Of a stretch of DNA of 64,000 nt, positions 26,681 through 35,019 are shown one piece after another. Origin of the DNA: Mariniphaga sediminis (GTDB taxonomy: Bacteria > Bacteroidota > Bacteroidia > Bacteroidales > Prolixibacteraceae); contig NZ_QWET01000018.1 in assembly GCF_003573545.1 (NCBI RefSeq), positions 1-64,000 on the forward strand, written 5' to 3'. The translations under genes and the position numbers were made by a program. The notes beneath the pieces were generated by a model. The model was not told the origin of the DNA and ran no database searches. It saw nothing but the letters and a program-made list of their open reading frames with translations. The stretch's first letter is position 1. Each line of letters opens with the position of its first letter.

Positions 26681-27229
26681 TTACTTCCCTTCCTGCAGCC
26701 ACTCCAGGATCCTCCGGTTTTGCGGGCCGGTTACAGGAGATAACGACTCAACTACATGCCCCTCTTCATCTACCAGGAATTTTTGAAAATTCCAGATAAC
26801 TTTTGCATCAAGTACGCCGTTCTGTTCGCTGCTTGTCAACCATTTGTAAACTCGATGAATGCTGTCGCCTTTAATCGAAATTTTTTCCATCATCAGAAAA
26901 CTGACACCGTATTTTTGTGTGCAAAATTCTTTGACTTGCCCATTGTTTCCAGGCTCCTGGCTGCCAAAATCATTACTGGGAAAACCGATAATTTCAAAAT
27001 CATCGCCTCCATATTCTTCATATAACTCTTGCAATTTTTTGAACTGATGCGTCAGGGCACATTCCGAAGCTGTATTTACAATCAGAACCTTTTTGCCTTT
27101 CAGCAGGGAAAAATCAAACAGGTTGCCGTCAATGGTACGAGCGCTGAAATCATGCAATGTGCTGAACTGCGTAAAAGCATGAAGACTGCCCAGCAGGAGA
27201 AGCGTTAAAAGAATTGAACGTTTTCGCAT
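26681..27229 (-). CDS. Exported glutathione peroxidase family protein
   Basis: The 182-residue protein has a signal peptide (about residues 1-20) and a thioredoxin-like GPx domain. The peroxidatic Cys is in NTASECALT, where Ala replaces the usual Gly after Cys. The WNF motif (VIWNFQKFLV) supplies the Trp and Asn. The usual FPCNQFG segment reads FPSNDFG, so the catalytic Gln is Asp. A second Cys in EFCTQKYGV is the likely resolving Cys, implying thioredoxin rather than glutathione as reductant. It would remove hydroperoxides in the periplasm. It converges with phrB. Confidence 0.88.
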   Translation of the reverse strand: MRKRSILLTLLLLGSLHAFTQFSTLHDFSARTIDGNLFDFSLLKGKKVLIVNTASECALTHQFKKLQELYEEYGGDDFEIIGFPSNDFGSQEPGNNGQVKEFCTQKYGVSFLMMEKISIKGDSIHRVYKWLTSSEQNGVLDAKVIWNFQKFLVDEEGHVVESLSPVTGPQNRRILEWLQEGK

Positions 27230-27334
27230 ACTGATCTAAAAAAATAAAGGTGAAATGTAATGAAAGTTTGGCTTTTCCGGTAATAAAATCGGTAGTTGTT
27301 GATAAGTTTTGCCGGGTAAAAAAACAGAATTGTT

Positions 27335-27342
27335 TATCTTTG
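27335..27342 (+). promoter_or_regulatory. Candidate -7 element for dnaX
   Basis: TATCTTTG matches TAnnTTTG exactly, 26 bases before the dnaX start. The best upstream TTTG (27308-27311) is 23 bases away, slightly longer than usual, so the -33 element is uncertain. Confidence 0.45.
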
Positions 27343-27368
27343 GTCGATTGAGAAAGACCACGGAGTAA

Positions 27369-28472
27369 ATGGAAAATTTTATTGTTTCAGCGCGAAAATA
27401 CAGGCCCGATTCGTTTGACACGGTTGTGGCACAATCGTCCATTACCACCACCCTGAAAAATGCCATTAAAAACAGCCAGTTGGCACATGCTTACCTGTTT
27501 TGCGGTCCGCGTGGGGTGGGGAAGACGACCTGCGCCCGTATTTTTGCCAAAACAATCAACTGCTCCAACCTTTCGCCCGAAGTGGAGGCGTGTAACGAAT
27601 GTGAATCATGCAAAGCATTTAATACCAGTCGTTCGTTTAATATTCATGAATTAGATGCCGCTTCCAACAACTCGGTAGACGATATCAGGCAGCTTATCGA
27701 CCAGGTGCGAATTCCCCCGCAGGTGGGAAAATACAGCGTTTATATTATTGATGAGGTACACATGCTTTCATCACAGGCTTTTAACGCTTTTCTTAAAACA
27801 CTGGAAGAACCGCCGAAACATGCTATTTTTATTTTGGCGACAACCGAAAAACACAAAATTATCCCTACAATTTTGTCTCGTTGCCAGATTTTTGATTTTA
27901 ACAGGATTGGCATTTCCGATATAGCCGGGCACCTGGAGTACGTAGCTAAAAATGAAGGGGTAACGGCAGAAAAGGAAGCACTGAATATTATTGCCCAAAA
28001 GGCTGATGGAGCTATGCGTGATGCCCTTTCCATTTTCGACCAGATTGTTAGTTTTTCAGGGAAGGACATTACCTATCAGGATGTTATTTCAAACCTTAAT
28101 GTGCTGGATTACGATTATTATTTCAGACTGGTAGAACATTTTGTGAAGAATGAAGTGCCTGATTCCCTGATGATTTTTGATGACATTTTAAATCACGGCT
28201 TCGACGGACATCATTTTATAAACGGACTGAGCAGCCATTTACGTAACCTGTTGGTTTGTAAAGATCCGGTTACGGTGCAGTTACTTGAGGTGAGTGGAGA
28301 AATTAAAGATCGTTATAAAGTACAGGCGGCTTCTTGTGAAAATGACTTTTTACTAAAAGCGCTGGAAATAAGTAATGAGTGCGACATGCAGTACAAAATG
28401 AGCCAAAATAAGCGGCTGCTGGTAGAACTGGCAATTGTACGGATAGCGCAGCTGACCTTAAAAAAAAAATAG
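27369..28472 (+). CDS. dnaX: DNA polymerase III gamma subunit (frame 0 product of dnaX)
   Basis: The 367-residue clamp-loader ATPase has Walker A GPRGVGKTT (46-54), zinc cysteines 65, 75, 78 and 81, Walker B IIDEVHML (DE at 128-129), an SRC segment with the arginine finger (TILSRCQIF) and the helical domain III. It ends LTLKKK at a TAG that follows directly on a run of ten A. In most bacteria the gene continues into a tau-specific region, and here that region is present in the -1 frame. The frame 0 product corresponds to gamma. See the separate entries for the slip site and tau region. Confidence 0.95.
   Translation: MENFIVSARKYRPDSFDTVVAQSSITTTLKNAIKNSQLAHAYLFCGPRGVGKTTCARIFAKTINCSNLSPEVEACNECESCKAFNTSRSFNIHELDAASNNSVDDIRQLIDQVRIPPQVGKYSVYIIDEVHMLSSQAFNAFLKTLEEPPKHAIFILATTEKHKIIPTILSRCQIFDFNRIGISDIAGHLEYVAKNEGVTAEKEALNIIAQKADGAMRDALSIFDQIVSFSGKDITYQDVISNLNVLDYDYYFRLVEHFVKNEVPDSLMIFDDILNHGFDGHHFINGLSSHLRNLLVCKDPVTVQLLEVSGEIKDRYKVQAASCENDFLLKALEISNECDMQYKMSQNKRLLVELAIVRIAQLTLKKK
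28460..28472 (+). promoter_or_regulatory. dnaX: Probable -1 recoding (slippage) site in dnaX
   Basis: Ten consecutive A (28460-28469) follow TT and are followed by TAG, the frame 0 stop. The -1 frame is open from 28412 (after a TAA at 28409) to 29077, so a shift must occur in 28412-28469, and the A run is the only obvious slippery stretch. Ribosomal -1 frameshifting or RNA polymerase slippage adding one A would yield the full tau. A weak stem GGTCC/GGAACC (28484-28488, 28501-28506) lies downstream. No strong upstream Shine-Dalgarno stimulator was seen. A homopolymer sequencing error is the main alternative. Confidence 0.65.
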
Positions 28473-29077
28473 CTGACAACACTGGTCCCGACGATATTCT
28501 GGAACCTATATTTTTGGATCAACCCCCTTCTGAAGCGCCCAAAAAAGACGCAGAACAAAAGAAATCACCTCCGGTTGATGCGCCGGTAAAAAAGCCTGTA
28601 AGGAGGCTTTCGCGCGGAGCCAAAAGTCCTTCCATTAAAGATGCTCTTGCCGGGAAATTCAGCGAAGAAAAGCTGTCAGCTAAAGAACAACACGAAATCT
28701 ATACCAGTGTTGGTGAAACGAGAGATTTTACTCCTGAAGCGCTTAAAATGAAGTGGGATGAATTTCTGATACGGCTTGATGATCGCCCGAATCTTAAATC
28801 AACTCTTTCAAGGACTCCCAAAATAGAAGATGGGTATCAACTGGTGCTGGAGATTGATAATTCGGTACAGGATGATCTGATAAACAGCATTAAGCCGGAA
28901 TTGATTTCGTGGTTACGAAAAGAACTGAGAAACTCCAAAATCCACTTGATTACCCGGATAACAGAAGTCGAAAAGGAAAAACTTATTTATACCGATTCGG
29001 AAAAATACATGGAGATGCTGAAGAAAAATCCCCGCCTGGAGTTGCTCAAACAAAAGTTCAAACTCGATTTTGAATAA
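28472..29077 (+). CDS. dnaX: Tau-specific C-terminal region of dnaX (-1 frame)
   Basis: Read in the -1 frame from the slip site, 201 residues follow without a gap. First comes a Pro/Lys-rich linker (QPPSEAPKK and PPVDAPVKKPVRRLSRG). A folded domain follows, with KMKWDEFLIRLDDRPNL, YQLVLEIDNSVQDDLI and a C-terminal EMLKKNPRLELLKQKFKLDFE. This is the layout of the Bacteroidota tau tail that binds the polymerase and helicase. Joined to frame 0 it gives about 569 residues. There is no convincing independent start with a ribosome site: an ATG at 28748 is inside the domain, and a TTG at 28514 lies in the linker. Confidence 0.85.
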   Translation, partial: ADNTGPDDILEPIFLDQPPSEAPKKDAEQKKSPPVDAPVKKPVRRLSRGAKSPSIKDALAGKFSEEKLSAKEQHEIYTSVGETRDFTPEALKMKWDEFLIRLDDRPNLKSTLSRTPKIEDGYQLVLEIDNSVQDDLINSIKPELISWLRKELRNSKIHLITRITEVEKEKLIYTDSEKYMEMLKKNPRLELLKQKFKLDFE

Positions 29078-29083
29078 GAAAAT

Positions 29084-29719
29084 TCAGGGAGCCAGCCTTT
29101 TTATATCCCAGCCATTTTCAGTCTTTTCATACAAAATACGATCGTGGAGCCGGTTGACACGTCCCTGCCAGAATTCTATTTTTTGCGGAACAACCCGGTA
29201 GCCTCCCCAATCCGGGGGAAGGGGAGGACGTTCACCATCAAACTGCTTGCTGAATTTTGCGAATCGCTTTTCCAGGTATTCCCTCGAAGGAATGACTTCA
29301 CTTTGTTCGGAGGCCCAGGCACTAATCTGGCTTTCAACCGGCCTTGAGTGGAAATATTTTTCCGAGATCTCCCTGCTTGTTTTTTCCGCAAACCCTGAAA
29401 TATGAATTTGCCGCTCAAACGACGACCAGTAAAAGTGGAGCCCAACAGCCTGGTTTTCCTCTATTGCCTTTCCTTTTTCGCTGTTGTAGTTCGTAAAGAA
29501 AACAAAACCGTTTTCATCAAAAAATTTGAGTAAAACAATTCGCGAACGGGGAAACCCGTCGCTGCCCAGCGTTGACAATGTTATGGCAGTGGGTTCTTTT
29601 TCTTCCGAATCAAGAACATCTTCCATCCATTTCTCGAATTGTTCGAAAGGGTTTTTCGCAATATTTCTCCGGGAAATTCCCGGAAAGTTGTACTCATTTC
29701 TTACGGCATCAATCTTCAT
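29084..29719 (-). CDS. pdxH: Pyridoxamine 5'-phosphate oxidase
   Basis: The 211-residue FMN enzyme oxidises pyridoxine or pyridoxamine 5'-phosphate to PLP. The start is the ATG at 29719 (MKIDAVRNEY); the same frame stays open much further upstream, but that stretch runs into the oppositely directed thioredoxin-like gene and has no homology. Family features are SRIVLLKFFDENGFVFFTNYNSEKG (FMN site), FYWSSFERQIHISG and the C-terminal EFWQGRVNRLHDRI. It converges with dnaX, with 6 bp between the stops. Confidence 0.95.
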   Translation of the reverse strand: MKIDAVRNEYNFPGISRRNIAKNPFEQFEKWMEDVLDSEEKEPTAITLSTLGSDGFPRSRIVLLKFFDENGFVFFTNYNSEKGKAIEENQAVGLHFYWSSFERQIHISGFAEKTSREISEKYFHSRPVESQISAWASEQSEVIPSREYLEKRFAKFSKQFDGERPPLPPDWGGYRVVPQKIEFWQGRVNRLHDRILYEKTENGWDIKRLAP

Positions 29720-29846
29720 ATTTCTTTTTAACCAATTAAGAATCAAAAAATTTGCTATTGTATATCTATGAACATTTTTTTTAAGGAAATGTTTTTTATT
29801 TGATGGAGGAAGGTATTTTTTAGTATAAATTTTTAAATGATGAGCT

Positions 29847-30449
29847 ATGAAAAGATGGTTTGTTTTTTTGATGGTTGTTGCCTTTTTCCCGGCAGTCGCC
29901 GGTACCGGCACGCTTGAAATAGGGGGAAAAGTAACCCACTCCGATGTGAAAATGCTGGATGTTTCAGGAGAAAAAGTTTCCCTGGCTGACGTAGCCAAAG
30001 AAAACGGACTTCTGGTAATGTTTTCAAGCAATACCTGCCCGTTTGTTCAGCAATGGGAAAGCCGCTTCCCTGAAATTAAGAAATGGGCAGATAAGAATAA
30101 TGTGGGAATGATTGTTTTGAATTCCAATTATAAAAATCGCGACGGAGTTGACTCTTATGAGGAAATGCAGAAGCGTGCCCGTGAGAAGAATTATAATTTT
30201 TACTATGTGGTGGATAAGGAAAGCAAAATTGCCAATGCCTTTGGAGGGCAAACCACGCCGCATGTATTCTTGTTTGACAGCCGCATGGAGTTGGTTTACA
30301 AAGGAGCTATCGACGACAATTACAAGAGCGCCGATGCCGTAAAACAGGCGTATCTGAAAGATGCTATTTCCAGTATTGCCAAAGGGGAGAATGTGGCTAT
30401 TGCTGAAACAAAACCGATTGGTTGCAGCATTAAAAGGAAGCAGGATTAG
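29847..30449 (+). CDS. Exported thioredoxin-like (AhpC/TSA-type) protein
   Basis: The 200-residue protein has a signal peptide to about residue 19 and a thioredoxin fold: MLDVSGEKVSLADVAKE, FSSNTCPFVQQWE with a single Cys64 followed by Pro (not CxxC), and the cis-Pro loop TTPHVF (Pro138). The C-terminal tail carries Cys193 in KPIGCSIK, which may pair with Cys64. This layout matches a family of redoxins I associate with thiol peroxidase or redox-sensing roles. Substrate is unknown. It is divergent from pdxH, with 127 bp between starts. Confidence 0.8.
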   Translation: MKRWFVFLMVVAFFPAVAGTGTLEIGGKVTHSDVKMLDVSGEKVSLADVAKENGLLVMFSSNTCPFVQQWESRFPEIKKWADKNNVGMIVLNSNYKNRDGVDSYEEMQKRAREKNYNFYYVVDKESKIANAFGGQTTPHVFLFDSRMELVYKGAIDDNYKSADAVKQAYLKDAISSIAKGENVAIAETKPIGCSIKRKQD

Positions 30450-30575
30450 TAGCTTTATTCTTTAATCAAGTACGCAACCTGAGAAGATCGCAAAAGAGAC
30501 GAAAGCTATCTTTTGTGTGTTTGAATGAATACAGATGGCCTTTCCATGAGGGGCAGGCATAAAATTCAAAAGAGA

Positions 30576-31106
30576 TTAGCGGAAAAAACTGAAATTGACT
30601 TTTCCGTATTGGCGAAGTTCTGCAAAGTTTGGCCATTTGGTGAATTCATAACTTTTGGGGTGTTCCAAAATTAACAGTCCCCCTTCACGGAGAACATTTG
30701 CTTCGAAAACTGCAGCCGGGATTTTGTCGAGCCAGGGGGCATCAAAAGGAGGATCAGCAAAAATAATGTCGAAATCCTGCCGGCAATATTTCAGAAACCG
30801 GAAAACGTCATCGCGAACAATCTGTGCATTGGTTATGCCAAGTTTCTCCACCACATCATGTATGAAGCGCACATGACCTGGATTTTTTTCGACAAGAGTC
30901 ACTGCTTCTGCTCCGCGGCTGATAAATTCATAGCCAATACTCCCGGTTCCGGAAAACAGATCCAGCACCTTCATTTCTGAAAAATGATAACTGTTTGTCA
31001 GGATATTAAATAATGCCTCCTTGGCAAGATCAGTGGTTGGCCGCGCCGAAAACTTTTTGTTCGGTGTAAAAATTCTTCCTTTGTATTTGCCTCCAACTAT
31101 TCGCAT
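30576..31106 (-). CDS. rsmD: 16S rRNA (guanine966-N2)-methyltransferase
   Basis: The 176-residue SAM-dependent enzyme has the RsmD start RIVGGKYKGR and the ARPTTDLAKEALFNIL segment. The SAM loop is LDLFSGTGSIG (48-58) and the catalytic DPPF motif is at 118-121. It modifies 16S rRNA during 30S assembly. It is the last gene of a three-gene minus-strand run, 2 bp after the DUF3822 gene. Confidence 0.95.
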   Translation of the reverse strand: MRIVGGKYKGRIFTPNKKFSARPTTDLAKEALFNILTNSYHFSEMKVLDLFSGTGSIGYEFISRGAEAVTLVEKNPGHVRFIHDVVEKLGITNAQIVRDDVFRFLKYCRQDFDIIFADPPFDAPWLDKIPAAVFEANVLREGGLLILEHPKSYEFTKWPNFAELRQYGKVNFSFFR

Positions 31107-31108
31107 AT

Positions 31109-31927
31109 TCAGGGTAACGTAAAAAAGCGGTGCAGAGGCTCCGTAAAAGTGTTCGTATCAAAATTTATTTCCGGCGAGAGGAAGGAGGTGTTGCTGAAAT
31201 AGTTGGAAAGACCGGAATAAAGTTCTCCGTCAGGAAGGATTTCACCTGTTAGTAGCAGCTCAGTCTCTTTTACACTAATGCCTTGTTGTTTTAGTAAGGA
31301 GAGTACATAGTAGATAACATCGTTTGTATGGAAAAAATCAAAACTGTTGGCTGCCTGCAACTTTCCTTGAGCGTAGAGCAACAGGCAGAAACTTTTTTTT
31401 CCAAAAAGCAATGCCAGGGTGTGACTGCCCTTTTCTGCCCTTTTTTGCAGTTTCTGAATCAGAAGGGTAACCGGATGCAACAGGGAGTGTCCGGGAAATA
31501 TCTTGCCGATTACTTTCGAAAATGAATCAGGTACCGGGAAAAGCAAATTTCCGTTAATGGCAGGAATGTAATTATCCTTAACCGGATAACTGCTTTCTTT
31601 TCCGAAAACCAGGCTGAAAATTTCGGTTTGGTTTTCGTAATGATACCATTCTCCGGGAATCAGGGAAAATTTATCCGTGAGAAGTAAGATGAGGGTTTTA
31701 GCATATTTTTTTTGAATCAGTTCGTGTGATTCATACCACTCAGTGAAACGACGTGCCAGAAAATTTGGAGAACTAATGGTGACAGGGAAATTCTCTAAAA
31801 CCAGCAGACGGTTTTCATCCGGATGAACAACAGAAAAAGAAAATCCATCCAGGCTGACCTGGATGGATAGTATATATTTTTCAGTTTGGCTAAAATCGAA
31901 TTTCAGATCTTTAATCGGGTCAACCAT
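31109..31927 (-). CDS. DUF3822 family protein
   Basis: The 272-residue protein begins with a strand-rich segment (KYILSIQVSLDGFSFSVV) and contains NDVIYYVLSLLKQQGI and LLLTGEILPDGELY, features of DUF3822, whose fold resembles the actin/Hsp70-type ATPase superfamily. No function is established. The near-constant pairing with rsmD in Bacteroidota (2 bp apart here) suggests a shared role, but that is inference. Confidence 0.85.
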   Translation of the reverse strand: MVDPIKDLKFDFSQTEKYILSIQVSLDGFSFSVVHPDENRLLVLENFPVTISSPNFLARRFTEWYESHELIQKKYAKTLILLLTDKFSLIPGEWYHYENQTEIFSLVFGKESSYPVKDNYIPAINGNLLFPVPDSFSKVIGKIFPGHSLLHPVTLLIQKLQKRAEKGSHTLALLFGKKSFCLLLYAQGKLQAANSFDFFHTNDVIYYVLSLLKQQGISVKETELLLTGEILPDGELYSGLSNYFSNTSFLSPEINFDTNTFTEPLHRFFTLP

Positions 31928-31933
31928 TTCGGA

Positions 31934-32566
31934 TTACTCCCAGTTACCGGCATTGTTAACGGTTTCGGTAAGTGATCCCACTTTCAGCCCGGGATATTTT
32001 TCATTCAACCTGCTTTGTTCGTTCAGGTTGATTACATATTGCCTGTCAAGACCCCTTAAAATAACATTGTTATGCGCTTTGGCCTCGAATACGGGAACTT
32101 TAATTCCGGAACCGGTAGTAATAACATTGGATCCCAGCATAAATTCAGCAACCGTATCAGAGAGCGGCACGTATTTCAAATCTTTTGGTTTGAAAGAGCT
32201 TTCAAACAGACTTTCCTTAACACTGTTTTTAATCGTGTCGCGGATAATCAATCCCATGCGCAAGGCTTTTCTTTCCGTTAACCCAGCCTCTATCATGCTG
32301 TCTGTCAGTTCTCCAACTTTTCTTACGTTTCTAACAGAATCGTATTCTACAAAATGTATCAGGGTGTCCCAGTCTCCTGTAAACCGGCCGTAAACATCTT
32401 TATACGCCAATTGGGCTTTCCGAATGTCTTTCAGCCTTTGAATAGTTACATCGTAACGATCCGTTTTTGTTTTTTCGAAGTCAATCGGATGCTGGATGCC
32501 CTGGTAAATAAGATAGGTTAAACCTATCGCAACAATAACAAGCAAAATCTGAATAATGGTTCTCAT
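31934..32566 (-). CDS. Membrane-anchored pilin-like hypothetical protein
   Basis: The ATG at 32566 was chosen because the longer frame adds 13 polar residues before the natural leader MRTIIQILLVIVAIGLTYLIY. The resulting 210-residue protein has one N-terminal membrane helix. A charged helix with RLKDIRKAQLAYKDVYGRFTGDWDTLI follows, which looks like pseudopilin-type proteins where a helix is followed by a small globular domain. I cannot name a family with certainty. It is 6 bp upstream of the DUF3822 gene, so it is the first gene of that operon. A TAATTTTG element (minus strand, 32603-32610) may be its -7 box. Confidence 0.65.
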   Translation of the reverse strand: MRTIIQILLVIVAIGLTYLIYQGIQHPIDFEKTKTDRYDVTIQRLKDIRKAQLAYKDVYGRFTGDWDTLIHFVEYDSVRNVRKVGELTDSMIEAGLTERKALRMGLIIRDTIKNSVKESLFESSFKPKDLKYVPLSDTVAEFMLGSNVITTGSGIKVPVFEAKAHNNVILRGLDRQYVINLNEQSRLNEKYPGLKVGSLTETVNNAGNWE

Positions 32567-32658
32567 CTTTATCGTTTTAATAAGATTATCGTCGATTGCT
32601 TGCAAAATTATAAAAAAAAATAAATTACCTTCCTTTGCTCTTTGTTATTTTAGCAGGC

Positions 32659-34092
32659 ATGATTAAAAATCATTTAAAGACTTTATTAGAGCAGAATTTA
32701 CCTTTTGCTCCAACTGTGTGCCAGTCAGAGTTAATCGAAGGTTTATCCGGATTTATTACGTCGGAAAACCAGGATAAAATATTACTGGTAAAAGGTTTTG
32801 CCGGAACCGGGAAGACAACCATGATCAATACCCTGGTACAAACACTTAAATCACTTAAAATACAGACTGTTCTGATGGCCCCCACTGGCAGGGCTGCCAA
32901 GGTAATGGCGGGATATGCCGGAATGACGGCTTTTACCATTCATAAAAAAATATACCGGCAACAGTCGTCTGCCGATGGAATGGGCCGGTTTGTCCTCGAC
33001 AGGAACCTTCATAAAAATACATGGTTTGTGGTGGACGAGGCTTCCATGATTTCCAATGAAAGCAATGAAAATTCGGTTTTTGGAACCGGAAGGCTACTGG
33101 ACGATTTGCTGGAATATGTCTATTCCGGATTTAATTGCCGGTTGGTGATGGTTGGTGACACAGCCCAGCTTCCGCCTGTAGGATTGAGTATAAGCCCGGC
33201 TTTAGAGGCAGATACCCTGAGAATGCATGGTTTTGAAGTAGATGAGTATGTGTTGACGGAGGTCGTCAGGCAGGCTTCCGATTCCGGAATTTTATCCTGT
33301 GCAACACAAATAAGGCAACGGATTGAACAGGGGAACCAATCCGGTTTTTTTCCATTGAAAATGGATTTGCTCGACGATGTTATCCAAATTTCGGGGGAAG
33401 ACCTGATTGAGCGTATCTCTTCGTGTTACGGGCAATACGGACTTTTTGAGACCACTATTGTTACCCGTTCGAACAAAAGGGCGAATTTGTACAATAAAGG
33501 AATCAGAGGGGCGATTCTTTACCGGGAAAATGAAATTGAAAAAGGTGATTTGCTGATGGTGGTAAAAAATAACTACTATTGGGCTGGAGAGGATGAAGGA
33601 ATCGATTTTATTGCCAACGGAGATATTGCCGAGGTGATTTCCATTTACGGGTATGAAGAATTGTATGGTTTTCGTTTTGCTGACGTTTGCCTCCGGTTTG
33701 TGGATTATGAGGATGTGGAACTCGACTGTAAGATTTTTCTGGATACCCTCTCCATTGAATCTGCTTCCTTTTCCTATGAAAAAAACCGGCAGCTTTTCGA
33801 GGCCGTTTCGGAAGATTATGCTGAAATCGGAAATAAACAAAAGCGCTGGAAAAAGATTAAGGAGAACTCCCATTTTAATGCGCTTCAGGTTAAGTATGCT
33901 TATGCTCTAACCTGTCATAAAGCGCAGGGCGGACAATGGAAAGCTGTTTTTGTCGATCATGGTTATCTGGTGGAAGAGATGCTTGATCAGGAATATTACC
34001 GATGGCTTTATACGGCTTTTACCCGGCCGGTAGAACAATTGTTCCTGGTGAATTTTCACAGAAGCTTTCTTGAGACGGCAGAGATGGAATGA
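32659..34092 (+). CDS. RecD-like ATP-dependent DNA helicase
   Basis: The 477-residue helicase of superfamily 1 has Walker A GFAGTGKTT (46-54), motif Ia MAPTGRAAKVM, Walker B VVDEASM (DEA 126-128), motif III VMVGDTAQLPPV, motif V YALTCHKAQGGQW and motif VI RWLYTAFTRP. It is the short RecD2/Dda-like form without RecBC partners and probably acts in repair or replication. The ATG at 32659 with AGCAGG upstream was chosen over the TTG at 32635. Confidence 0.88.
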   Translation: MIKNHLKTLLEQNLPFAPTVCQSELIEGLSGFITSENQDKILLVKGFAGTGKTTMINTLVQTLKSLKIQTVLMAPTGRAAKVMAGYAGMTAFTIHKKIYRQQSSADGMGRFVLDRNLHKNTWFVVDEASMISNESNENSVFGTGRLLDDLLEYVYSGFNCRLVMVGDTAQLPPVGLSISPALEADTLRMHGFEVDEYVLTEVVRQASDSGILSCATQIRQRIEQGNQSGFFPLKMDLLDDVIQISGEDLIERISSCYGQYGLFETTIVTRSNKRANLYNKGIRGAILYRENEIEKGDLLMVVKNNYYWAGEDEGIDFIANGDIAEVISIYGYEELYGFRFADVCLRFVDYEDVELDCKIFLDTLSIESASFSYEKNRQLFEAVSEDYAEIGNKQKRWKKIKENSHFNALQVKYAYALTCHKAQGGQWKAVFVDHGYLVEEMLDQEYYRWLYTAFTRPVEQLFLVNFHRSFLETAEME

Positions 34093-34095
34093 TTT

Positions 34096-35019
34096 TTATT
34101 TTTTTACAGAATAGGTTTTTCCATCGATGGCAACCTCTGTATTGCTGAAAATCGTTTGGGCCTCTTCTAAAAAAGGCTCTACCTCTTTGTACCGCGTTGA
34201 AAAATGACCGATGATTAATTTCCCGGCATGTGCCATTTGAGCTGTTTTGGCTGCATCTAAAGCGGTGGAATGGTAAGTCCTTTCAGCCCAATCACGCAGC
34301 TCTTCGGTGAAGGTAGCCTCGTGGTAAAGCAAATTCACGCCCTGGATCGTTTCAACTACCTGGGGGTAGAACGCCGTATCAGAACAAAAAGCGTAGGAGC
34401 GGGGGGGAGGAGGGGGAGTTGTTAGTTTTGCGTTGGGAACAACTTCTCCTTCGGCAGTTAAAAAGTCTGCCCCCTGTTTTATCGCCCTGATTTGGGCGAC
34501 AGGAATTTGGTATTGTTCAATACATTCCTTTTTAATATTGGCCTCTTTCGGCTTTTCGCGGAATAAAAAACCGCAACAGTTAATGCTGTGTTTTAGCGGA
34601 AAAGAAATCACTTCCACTTTTTTGTCTTCAAAAATGAGTTGAGGCTTTTTAAAATTTAAAGGGTGAAAAATCACTTTGAACTGCATTTCTCCCTTTAAAA
34701 AATCGAGTTGGGTCTGGATAACATCTTTTAGTTGGGAAGGGGAATAAATGTGGATGTCGTTTTTCAGTCCCAGCAGATTAAAGGTCGAAATTAACCCGAT
34801 TAATCCGTAAAAATGATCCCCATGCAGGTGAGAAATGAAAATGTGTTTTATTTTTCCGAAAGCGATTTTTTGCCGGCGGATTTGAATTTGTGTTCCTTCT
34901 CCGCAATCGATCAAAAAAAACCGCCCAAGTACATTAAGTACCTGGGCGGTAGGATATCTTTCAGAAGTCGGTATGGCGGAACTGCTTCCCAGTATGGTTA
35001 ACTCAAAAGGCATTTCCAC
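34096..35019 (-). CDS. rnz: Ribonuclease Z
   Basis: The 307-residue metallo-beta-lactamase endonuclease processes tRNA 3' ends. The zinc motif is HLHGDH (64-69), and AFCSDT and the later IGHFSTRY supply the remaining ligands. GSSSAIPT near the N-terminus and the YHEATF segment are typical. A short proline run (TTPPPPPRSY) interrupts the middle, as in other Bacteroidota enzymes. Translation probably begins at the GTG at 35019, six bases after GGAG, or at the ATG at 35013. The start follows the stop of the STAS gene directly, which implies coupling. Confidence 0.92.
   Translation of the reverse strand: MEMPFELTILGSSSAIPTSERYPTAQVLNVLGRFFLIDCGEGTQIQIRRQKIAFGKIKHIFISHLHGDHFYGLIGLISTFNLLGLKNDIHIYSPSQLKDVIQTQLDFLKGEMQFKVIFHPLNFKKPQLIFEDKKVEVISFPLKHSINCCGFLFREKPKEANIKKECIEQYQIPVAQIRAIKQGADFLTAEGEVVPNAKLTTPPPPPRSYAFCSDTAFYPQVVETIQGVNLLYHEATFTEELRDWAERTYHSTALDAAKTAQMAHAGKLIIGHFSTRYKEVEPFLEEAQTIFSNTEVAIDGKTYSVKK

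Noticed and set aside
27369-29077. dnaX as a pseudogene
   Set aside because: Both halves are intact, with family motifs and a gap-free junction at an A run; an essential gene inactivated this way is implausible. Recoding or a one-base sequencing error fits better.
29720-30031. N-terminal extension of pdxH up to 30031
   Set aside because: It overlaps the divergent thioredoxin-like gene, is low-quality coding sequence and is not part of PdxH; the ATG at 29719 gives the normal protein length.
34380-34430. Possible frameshift at the G-rich run in rnz
   Set aside because: The run encodes a proline stretch in frame, and the motifs before (HLHGDH) and after (CSDT, GHFS) are in one frame; similar Pro runs occur in this family.
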